Source of the DNA: Candidatus Tayloriibacteriota bacterium
GTDB taxonomy: Bacteria; Patescibacteriota; Minisyncoccia; Phycocordibacterales; PALSA-1337
Length of the DNA: 5,701 nucleotides
Direction of reading: 5' to 3'
Assembly (NCBI GenBank): GCA_023269245.1
Contig: JAHFMB010000064.1
Coordinates: forward strand, 1 to 5,701
Of the stretch, positions 1 to 4,638 are shown in pieces. The notes under the pieces were generated by a model, which saw only the letters and a list, made by a program, of their open reading frames with translations, was not told where the DNA came from and searched no databases. How positions within the stretch are numbered: position 1 is the first letter of the stretch; every line of letters begins with the position of its first letter. A program made the position numbers and the translations under genes.

Positions 1-341
1 CTATCATGGAAGGAGAACAAGCCGTGGGTATTACAGGCTGGTTTGAGTACGGAGACATCCCTGACGTGCTTCGGCTAAGATATTACGGCATCGTACCGAG
101 CCGGCGAGGCTTGGGATACGGCGAAGAATCCATGCACCAACTTTTGGGACGTCTCTCTTCTGTCGCGCCTCCACAGTACAAATGGCTCGCCGAAAGCGTT
201 AGCATTGATCGAACCACTGCCCTGAATGTCATCGCCCATTTCAAAAGGATGGGGTTCGAAGAATTCAGCGACCCGAACTATGGTAGCAATGCCGGATGCG
301 GCAAAACACAAAGCTTGAGGATCAGGATCCCTGGACGATAG
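1..341 (+). CDS. GNAT-family N-acetyltransferase, 5'-truncated at window edge
   Basis: The C-terminal part of a GCN5-related N-acetyltransferase, a family that transfers an acyl group from acyl-CoA to an amine; the acceptor here cannot be told. The frame is open to the left edge, so the ATG at 6 is probably internal. Counting from it, a beta strand (residues about 6-14) leads into motif A, with the acetyl-CoA pyrophosphate loop R-x-x-G-x-G as RGLGYG at 34-39 followed by a helix. A motif B-like end (ALNVIAHFKRMGFEEF, about 71-86) resembles the usual N-x-x-A-x-x-x-Y/F-x-x-x-G-F pattern. The N-terminal strands and first helices of a roughly 150-residue GNAT domain lie outside the window. The gene ends with TAG at 339-341. 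The fold call is good; the substrate is unknown. Confidence 0.75.
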   Translation, partial: IMEGEQAVGITGWFEYGDIPDVLRLRYYGIVPSRRGLGYGEESMHQLLGRLSSVAPPQYKWLAESVSIDRTTALNVIAHFKRMGFEEFSDPNYGSNAGCGKTQSLRIRIPGR

Positions 342-360
342 CGAGCAAAGCGCCCATTCA

Positions 361-397
361 CTGCCAATATACATTTGAGTGTTGAGGCGGTTTTTTT
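361..397 (+). terminator. Possible rho-independent terminator after the GNAT gene
   Basis: CTGCC (361-365) can pair with GGCGG (386-390), including one G-U pair, and is followed directly by seven T (391-397). The 20-base loop has only a weak internal ACA/TGT pairing, so the stem is marginal. The position, just after the GNAT stop and before the next promoter, supports the call. Confidence 0.35.
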
Positions 398-429
398 GTG
401 TACATGTTGTGGGGCGATTGCTGTGGTCG

Positions 430-438
430 TGCTATAAT
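430..438 (+). promoter_or_regulatory. Extended -10 promoter of the DMT transporter gene
   Basis: TGCTATAAT is a perfect extended -10 (TGn plus TATAAT at 433-438). Only seven bases separate it from the ATG at 446, so transcription would begin at or beside the A of the start codon, giving a leaderless mRNA. No convincing -35 lies at 16-18 bases; TTGTGG at 407-412 is 20 bases away. The extended -10 may compensate for this. Confidence 0.75.
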
Positions 439-445
439 TTCCCGC

Positions 446-1339
446 ATGTGGCTCCTATACGCCTTTTTGTCTCCGGCTTTTTATGCAGTTGCCGAGATCT
501 TTGATGAATTCCTGGTAACAAAGGAGTTCAAACATCCGCTTACCGTTGTTTTCTATACCTCTCTCTTCAATCTCATTTTCATACCGATTTTGTTCGCATT
601 TTCTCCGCCGGAATTACCACCGCTTCATACGATTCCCATCTTTATTGTTCTTGGATTGGTAGGGGTTGGATATTTATATCCCTATTATCAAGGCTTGAGA
701 TCTGATGATACGTCAGTTGCCATCTCATTTTTTGCTATAGGAAGGATATTTGTGCCAATTCTCGCGTTTGTTATTGTTGGAGAGGTTCTAGATCTTCAAC
801 AATATCTCGGTATTGGACTCATTATAGTATCCGTGGTCATGCTCGGGTTGCATCGTGCCAAAAAGCACTTCAAATTTAGCAAAGCTATCTGGTATATCGG
901 TTTAGCCGCATTTCTCCTTTCATTTGAAGGAGTTTTTCTCAAGTTACTTTTTGATCAAGGTGTGAGCGTCAGCACGGCAGTGGGAGGTGAATCGATTGTT
1001 GGTTTATTGTTCGCTTGCACACTTCTATTTTCGAAAACGGTTCGAGGCGATGCTCGTGCTGTGCTACCGCTTTTCATCAAATTGTCGCCACTTTTTCTGC
1101 TTGAAGAGCTGTTTACCTTTTTGGGACAGGTCTCTGAGAGTTCAGCGATCTCACTTACGTCAGTCAGTGTGGTGAAGGGAATCACCATTTCTGCGCCGTT
1201 CTTTCTGATTATCTACGCGTGGCTGGGTCGGGGTATATTTCCCAAGTTGTTTAAGGAGGATTTGCATAGGAGGAAAGTCATACACAAATTGGCGTTATTT
1301 GCGGTTCTAATTATAGGCGTGGTCTTGGTGAAGGAATAA
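446..1339 (+). CDS. DMT-superfamily (EamA-like) membrane transporter
   Basis: A 297-residue polytopic inner-membrane protein. About ten hydrophobic segments fall into two halves, joined near the basic stretch HRAKKHFKFSK (about 132-142). This is the duplicated 5+5 helix layout and length of drug/metabolite transporters with two EamA domains. The family moves small metabolites, amino acids, nucleotide sugars or drugs across the membrane; the substrate cannot be assigned. The frame extends upstream to a GTG at 398, but that start would place the TATAAT box inside the coding region. ATG 446, seven bases after the -10, is preferred, and MWLLYAFLSPAFYA then begins a normal first membrane helix. 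The gene stands alone, between a possible terminator upstream and a strong hairpin immediately after its TAA stop. Confidence 0.8.
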   Translation: MWLLYAFLSPAFYAVAEIFDEFLVTKEFKHPLTVVFYTSLFNLIFIPILFAFSPPELPPLHTIPIFIVLGLVGVGYLYPYYQGLRSDDTSVAISFFAIGRIFVPILAFVIVGEVLDLQQYLGIGLIIVSVVMLGLHRAKKHFKFSKAIWYIGLAAFLLSFEGVFLKLLFDQGVSVSTAVGGESIVGLLFACTLLFSKTVRGDARAVLPLFIKLSPLFLLEELFTFLGQVSESSAISLTSVSVVKGITISAPFFLIIYAWLGRGIFPKLFKEDLHRRKVIHKLALFAVLIIGVVLVKE

Positions 1340-1342
1340 AAA

Positions 1343-1375
1343 AGGGCGAACCGAAGTTCGCCTTGTGAATTTTTG
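1343..1375. terminator. Bidirectional rho-independent terminator between converging genes
   Basis: A perfect 7-bp stem: GGCGAAC (1345-1351) and GTTCGCC (1356-1362) around a four-base loop, extended by one G-T and one A-T pair. Read on the minus strand the loop is TTCG closed by C-G, the very stable UUCG tetraloop, and the stem runs straight into CTTTTTTATT. That is an ideal terminator for the minus-strand tautomerase gene ending at 1381. On the plus strand the T-rich tail (TTTTT at 1370-1374) begins seven bases after the 7-bp stem, a weaker but plausible terminator for the transporter gene. Confidence 0.85.
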
Positions 1376-1380
1376 AGTGG

Positions 1381-1739
1381 TCAGATTCTACTGAAGCCTG
1401 TTTCGGGTGAAGGAAGGACCCATACCCACCCAGGTTGTTCGCCGAGGTTGCCGACAATGCGACGTACACCAGCTGCTATAGTTTCCGTACGAGCATCAAG
1501 ATTAACAACTCGTTCGGGATAATGGTGTAGCGGAATCATCAGTTGTAGGGCCTTGATGTTGACGTCAAATTTTCCTGCGGGCAGTGCCCATACTTGGATG
1601 TCCTTCGGTGTCAGGCGTTTATACTCATCTTCCGGAACACTCAGGCCCCAGAGACAAGTGCGGGTAATTCCGCCACAAGCTTTTCCATCAACTCGTCGGG
1701 CACTAGATCAGTTCGGTACTTCAATAATACTACTGGCAT
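1381..1739 (-). pseudogene. Tautomerase-superfamily protein gene, broken by a one-base frameshift
   Basis: Reading the minus strand from ATG 1739 gives MPVVLLKYRTDLVPDELM and so on for 32 codons, then TGA at 1643-1641. From 1644 the neighbouring frame continues for 87 codons to TGA 1383-1381, beginning LSVPEDEYKRLTP. Restoring one base in the GGCCCC stretch (plus strand 1644-1649) joins them as PALVSGALSVPEDE, a 119-residue protein. That is the usual size of the longer tautomerase-superfamily members (MIF and CHMI types, about 115-125). Supporting features are Pro2, the catalytic N-terminal proline of this superfamily; a beta-alpha-beta first half (strand 2-8, helix about 15-30, strand DIQVWALPAG); and a second half repeating it (strand LQLMIPLHHYP, helix NLDARTETIAAGVRRIVG, strand GWVWVLP). 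A Shine-Dalgarno sequence sets the start. The family assignment rests on recalled pattern. The break could be a genuine mutation or a sequence error. No classical -1 slippery heptamer is present. Confidence 0.75.
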
Positions 1740-1748
1740 AATCATATT

Positions 1749-1753
1749 CCTTT
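1749..1753 (-). promoter_or_regulatory. Ribosome binding site of the tautomerase gene
   Basis: On the minus strand AAAGG lies nine bases before ATG 1739 but only three before the alternative ATG 1745. The spacing favours 1739, which places proline directly after the initiator methionine, as tautomerase catalysis requires. This is the only gene in the window with a clear Shine-Dalgarno sequence at normal distance. Confidence 0.6.
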
Positions 1754-1768
1754 CGTGATTCAATTTTT

Positions 1769-1797
1769 ACATTACCACACATTATTTAATTTGTAAA
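1769..1797 (-). promoter_or_regulatory. Candidate promoter of the tautomerase gene
   Basis: On the minus strand TTTACA (1797-1792, five of six matches to the -35 consensus) and TAATGT (1774-1769, three of six) are separated by exactly 17 bases. Transcription would start near 1762, leaving a leader of about 20 bases that holds the AAAGG site. The -10 is poor and the region is very AT-rich, so chance matches are likely. Confidence 0.4.
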
Positions 1798-1803
1798 TAA
1801 TGT
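1779..1803. repeat. Perfect 10-bp inverted repeat, operator-like
   Basis: ACATTATTTA (1779-1788) and TAAATAATGT (1794-1803) are exact reverse complements around a five-base spacer. The repeat sits between the divergent tautomerase and rmuC genes and covers the -35 and spacer of the candidate tautomerase promoter, about 60 bases upstream of the rmuC -35. The geometry suits a dimeric helix-turn-helix repressor. It has neither a G+C-rich stem nor a T-run directly after it, so a terminator is unlikely. Its function is inferred. Confidence 0.6.
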
Positions 1804-1840
1804 ACGCACTGTGACAATGATTATGTTTTCGTGGTAACGC

Positions 1841-1869
1841 TTTTCACCTCCTGTTTTTCCCTGTACACT
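1841..1869 (+). promoter_or_regulatory. Promoter of rmuC
   Basis: TTTTCA (1841-1846, four of six to the -35 consensus) and TACACT (1864-1869, four of six to the -10 consensus) have a 17-base spacer. Six bases separate the -10 from ATG 1876, again implying a leaderless or nearly leaderless transcript. Confidence 0.6.
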
Positions 1870-1875
1870 GTACCT

Positions 1876-2970
1876 ATGACCACCATCCTCATTATCCTGA
1901 TCGCTATTGCTGTTTTGGCTAACATTGTCATCGTGGTCTATTTCACACGCAGGAAAGCCACTGATCAGGCGCCAAAAGACGATACGGCTCTCAAACTCAT
2001 TCTTGAACAAATGAACGAAGTTTCGCGCACGGTTGATCGCAAGGTGGGGGATTTGACCCGTACCGTGGATCACAAGATGAATGAGTCGTCCAAGAACATG
2101 CAGGATTCGATGCGTGTTCAGCTATCCGAATCTTCCAAGCTTATTCGCGAGGTGACGCAGGGCCTTACTAAACTCGATGAGACGAACAAGCAGGTGGTGT
2201 CATTTGCCGATCAGCTCCAGAACCTCCAAGACATTCTCAAAAATCCTAAGCATCGTGGCATCTTGGGTGAATATTATCTCGAAACTCTTCTCAAGAATGT
2301 GTTGGCGCCGGGACAGTATCAAATGCAATACGCATTCAAAAATGGGGAAGTTGTTGATGCGGCTGTCTTTGTTAAAGATAAAGTTATACCGATCGATTCA
2401 AAGTTTTCGCTGGAAAATTACAACAAGCTGGTAGAGGAAAAGAATCCGGCAGAAAAAGAGAAGCTGGAAAAGGCATTTGTAAATGATTTGAAGCTGCGTA
2501 TTCAGGAGACGGCCAAGTATGTTCGACCAGCAGAGAAGACTATGGATTTTGCATTCATGTTTATTCCACATGAGGCCATCTACTACGACCTCTTGGTCAA
2601 CAAGATTGGTGCAAGTATTGAAGAAACAGATAACTTGATCCAGCGCGCGGCTACAAAATACAAGGTCATCATCGTTTCACCCACGTCGTTCTTGGCCTAT
2701 CTGCAGACAGTGTTGCAGGGCTTGAAGGCGATGCAGATTGAGGAAACTGCCAAGGATATTGTGAAGCATGTGGGCCAGCTCGGTTCGCACCTCAAAAAAT
2801 ATGAGGAGTACCATGTGAAGCTCGGCACCTCGCTTTCAACAGTCGTTAACCATTACAATAACTCCGGAAAAGAGCTCAAAAAGGTGGATAAGGACGTGCT
2901 GCGTATTACAGGGGAGACACCGGGAATAGAGGTGGCGATGATAGAAAAACCTGAAACAGAGGAGGAATAG
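1876..2970 (+). CDS. rmuC: RmuC-family DNA recombination protein, membrane-anchored predicted nuclease
   Basis: A 364-residue RmuC-family protein. RmuC limits inversions at short inverted repeats in E. coli and carries a PD-(D/E)XK-type nuclease fold; the biochemical role is poorly defined. Residues about 3-23 form one N-terminal membrane helix followed by basic TRRK. Residues about 35-125 look like a long heptad-rich coiled coil (EQMNEVSRTVDRKVGDLTRT and onward). The nuclease core follows: GE with E132 in a helix, VDA with D161, and the IDSKF motif with D174 and K176 in the DxK position. It is shorter than the roughly 475-residue E. coli protein, mainly by a shorter coiled coil and tail. The frame reaches back to GTG 1831, but that start would enclose the promoter, and ATG 1876 starts directly at the membrane helix. 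No clear terminator follows its TAG. Confidence 0.9.
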   Translation: MTTILIILIAIAVLANIVIVVYFTRRKATDQAPKDDTALKLILEQMNEVSRTVDRKVGDLTRTVDHKMNESSKNMQDSMRVQLSESSKLIREVTQGLTKLDETNKQVVSFADQLQNLQDILKNPKHRGILGEYYLETLLKNVLAPGQYQMQYAFKNGEVVDAAVFVKDKVIPIDSKFSLENYNKLVEEKNPAEKEKLEKAFVNDLKLRIQETAKYVRPAEKTMDFAFMFIPHEAIYYDLLVNKIGASIEETDNLIQRAATKYKVIIVSPTSFLAYLQTVLQGLKAMQIEETAKDIVKHVGQLGSHLKKYEEYHVKLGTSLSTVVNHYNNSGKELKKVDKDVLRITGETPGIEVAMIEKPETEEE

Positions 2971-3000
2971 GTTCATAAAGTGAGATTTATGGGCCTACAT

Positions 3001-3028
3001 TTGCTTTTTCAGCGCGGTCATGTATAAT
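3001..3028 (+). promoter_or_regulatory. Promoter of rplU
   Basis: A perfect TATAAT at 3023-3028 is preceded at 16 bases by TTGCTT (3001-3006, matching the first three -35 bases). Nine bases separate the -10 from the ATG at 3038, so the transcript has at most a few bases of leader. Confidence 0.7.
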
Positions 3029-3037
3029 GTTCTGACT

Positions 3038-3355
3038 ATGGAATTCGCAGTTATCGCAACCGGCGGCAAGCAATACACAGTCTCAAAGGGCGACGTTGTC
3101 ACCATTGAGAAGCTTTCTGATACGCACAAGGTTGGCGATAAGGTGAAATTCGACAAGGTTCTCCTCATGGATGATGGCAAAGATACAACGATTGGTACGC
3201 CCCATATTGCAAAAGCCTCTGTAGCAGCGACTATTACTGAGATTGGTCGTGCGCCAAAGATCATGGTTGTTCACTACAAACAAAAGAGCCGTTATTACAA
3301 GAAAAATGGTCATCGTCAGCCATTCTTCAAGGTCAAGATTGATAGCCTCAAATAA
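3038..3355 (+). CDS. rplU: 50S ribosomal protein L21
   Basis: A 105-residue bacterial L21 (bL21), a 23S rRNA-binding protein of the large subunit; the usual length is about 103. The N-terminus MEFAVIATGGKQYTV is the classic L21 opening (A-V-I-x-T-G-G-K-Q-Y). The C-terminal rRNA-binding stretch KQKSRYYKKNGHRQPFFKVKI (residues 81-101) carries the GHRQP signature at 91-95. The start at 3038 is fixed by family alignment; the GTG 18 bases upstream falls inside the promoter. L21 is usually followed by rpmA (L27), but here a terminator and an unrelated gene follow, so rplU is expressed alone. Confidence 0.97.
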   Translation: MEFAVIATGGKQYTVSKGDVVTIEKLSDTHKVGDKVKFDKVLLMDDGKDTTIGTPHIAKASVAATITEIGRAPKIMVVHYKQKSRYYKKNGHRQPFFKVKIDSLK

Positions 3356-3382
3356 TCTAGGATTTGATATTTCCACAGAAGG

Positions 3383-3403
3383 CACGCCATAAGCGTGTTT
3401 TTT
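3383..3403 (+). terminator. Rho-independent terminator of rplU
   Basis: CACGC (3383-3387), loop CATAA, GCGTG (3393-3397), then six T (3398-3403). The AAGG before the stem can pair with the first T residues and lengthen it. It ends five bases before the next gene's -10 hexamer, so termination and the following promoter are packed together. Confidence 0.8.
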
Positions 3404-3405
3404 CG

Positions 3406-3414
3406 TGATATAAT
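3406..3414 (+). promoter_or_regulatory. Extended -10 promoter of the surface-protein gene
   Basis: TGATATAAT is a perfect extended -10 (TGn plus TATAAT at 3409-3414). No clear -35 is seen; its expected position lies in the terminator hairpin. Transcription should start near 3421-3423. Confidence 0.65.
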
Positions 3415-3434
3415 TATTGGCGTTGAATACCCGT

Positions 3435-3956
3435 ATGCATATTTTTAGTACTGCGTGGCCTCCGAAAACTGGACTACTCGTTGGAGTGGTTTTGGGTTCT
3501 GCACTCGTGTATCAAATAGGTAGCGTACTCGATCACGTCACTGTGCGCGATGCGTGGCAGGTCCAAAATGAGGCGGCCGTGACGTTGGCGCTTCGCCGGG
3601 ATCAAGGTCTTGCCAACACAACGCAATTGCTTCCGCCTCCAGGATCGACTATTACTGCCAATGAAATTATTTCCTGGAAACCGATTGTTGGCGCCTCTGA
3701 TTATCGTGTGTATGTCGGAACTTTTAAGGGGGGGATTAATCTTGGACACGTAAATACAGGCAATGAAACAGTAGCGGTTCTAGACGCGATTCCACTGAAC
3801 GGTGAGCCAGTTTTTGTCCGGATTTCATATATGATTGACGGCGTTGAACGCCACTTTGATGTTTCGTATGTGGCAGAGGATTCCGTATCTGAACATGAAA
3901 CGATTGTCCAAGATAACCCATTTAACCCGCTCTCGAGAAAGTCAGTTAGGAAGTAG
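3435..3956 (+). CDS. Hypothetical membrane-anchored surface protein with one fibronectin-III-like domain
   Basis: A 173-residue protein from ATG 3435. Residues about 11-30 form one hydrophobic helix that acts as membrane anchor or uncleaved signal; no lipobox cysteine is seen. A polar linker leads to PPPGSTITANEIISW (67-81). This opens a beta-sandwich-like domain to about residue 147 with the pattern W-x(8)-Y-R-V-Y-V-G-T-x-x-G-G-x-N-L, then IPLNGEPVFVRISYMIDGV. I recognise this from repeated domains in large bacterial surface and secreted proteins, where it often occurs in tandem; here there is one copy. The tail (148-173) is polar and looks disordered. An in-frame TTG at 3423 is eight bases after the -10 and would add MNTR, so the start is uncertain. 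The gene is probably monocistronic and converges with recR at 23 bases. Ligand and role are unknown. Confidence 0.75.
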   Translation: MHIFSTAWPPKTGLLVGVVLGSALVYQIGSVLDHVTVRDAWQVQNEAAVTLALRRDQGLANTTQLLPPPGSTITANEIISWKPIVGASDYRVYVGTFKGGINLGHVNTGNETVAVLDAIPLNGEPVFVRISYMIDGVERHFDVSYVAEDSVSEHETIVQDNPFNPLSRKSVRK

Positions 3957-3979
3957 GGTCTAGTCGCATGTCTTTATGA

Positions 3980-4600
3980 TTACACCGTACGGTTTCGTAG
4001 GGCGTTTTTGATAGTCTCGCTGTCGACATATTCCAATTCTGCTCCGGTCGAAAGTCCTCTTCCTAATATGGAAATGGAGACTGACCGATTTTTAGTCACT
4101 TTGTGCAAGGCCTCTTTGACGATAGTTGCGGTATGTTCGCCATCCGGTGTGGCGTTCAATGAAAGAATGATTTCTTTGACGGCGCTGGATTTTCTCGAAA
4201 CTTCCTCCAGTAATTGTTTCAAACGAATGCGTTTGTCCGGCTCCTTATCCAAAATAGGAACAGTGCCTCCCAGTACGAAATATAATCCTTTATAGGCTCC
4301 GCTTTTCTCGACCGTTTCAAAGTCGGAATCGCGTGCCACAATCATGAGCAGGGAAACGTCGCGTGATGAATCTGAGCAAATAGAGCATGTGCCTGAAGGC
4401 TTCTTTGTTTCAGAGGAGAAGAAACGATGACACTGTTCACATTCATGGCTCGATGTGCGCACCTCTTCAATGAGCTGGGTAAATTCTCGTATGTATGATG
4501 GCGACTTATTCAACAGGTGATAGACAAAGCGCTTGGCCTGTCGCGGGCCGATGCCAGGAAATTTGGCGAATAGTTCTTCGAGTCGGTGGAGGGAGTCCAT
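3980..4600 (-). CDS. recR: Recombination mediator RecR
   Basis: A 206-residue RecR (E. coli 201). RecR acts with RecO, and RecF in some bacteria, to load RecA on SSB-coated gaps. Order of parts: a helix-hairpin-helix with FPGIGPRQAKRFVYHLL (14-30); a four-cysteine zinc site at C54, C57, C72 and C75; a Toprim domain from about 83, with GAYKGLYFVLGG (101-112) and SLNATPDGEHTA (147-158); and the C-terminal GRGLSTGAELEYVDSETIKNALRNR (180-204), which matches the conserved RecR end. Where most RecR proteins have a glutamate at the end of the first Toprim strand (VVE), this one reads IVA, with A89; D93 and E98 remain. It lies 38 bases downstream of dnaB on the same strand and may be cotranscribed, though a -10-like box occurs before it. 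No terminator is visible in the 23 bases beyond its stop. Confidence 0.96.
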   Translation of the reverse strand: MDSLHRLEELFAKFPGIGPRQAKRFVYHLLNKSPSYIREFTQLIEEVRTSSHECEQCHRFFSSETKKPSGTCSICSDSSRDVSLLMIVARDSDFETVEKSGAYKGLYFVLGGTVPILDKEPDKRIRLKQLLEEVSRKSSAVKEIILSLNATPDGEHTATIVKEALHKVTKNRSVSISILGRGLSTGAELEYVDSETIKNALRNRTV

Positions 4601-4606
4601 TCCTAA

Positions 4607-4619
4607 ATCTTAAATCATA
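4607..4619 (-). promoter_or_regulatory. Possible -10 element(s) for recR in the dnaB-recR gap
   Basis: On the minus strand TATGAT (4619-4614, five of six) and TAAGAT (4612-4607, four of six) precede ATG 4600 by 13 and 6 bases. The second spacing matches that of the other genes in this window. There is no good -35, and AGGA abuts the ATG too closely to serve as a ribosome binding site. recR could have its own leaderless transcript or be read through from dnaB. Confidence 0.35.
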
Positions 4620-4638
4620 CATCGGAAATCTCCTAATA

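Noticed and set aside
75..374. Minus-strand 99-codon frame opposite the GNAT gene
   Set aside because: The plus strand shows clear GNAT motifs; the minus frame has no start signal or recognisable product.
1641..1643. TGA inside the tautomerase gene read as glycine (code 25 of some Patescibacteria)
   Set aside because: Reading through TGA gives a frame that soon meets further stops and loses the family pattern, and no other gene here has an internal TGA; a frame change explains the data.
1553..1741. Plus-strand open frame of 62 codons in the apparently empty region
   Set aside because: It lies antisense to the frameshifted tautomerase gene, has no ribosome binding site and no recognisable protein features; the minus strand explains the region better.
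2975..2990. ATAAA/TTTAT stem after rmuC as a terminator
   Set aside because: Only five A-T pairs and no following T-run; too weak to call.
3984..3993. ACCGTACGGT, a perfect 10-base palindrome at the end of recR
   Set aside because: It encodes the last RecR residues, has no loop or T-run, and a 10-base palindrome is expected by chance in a few kilobases.
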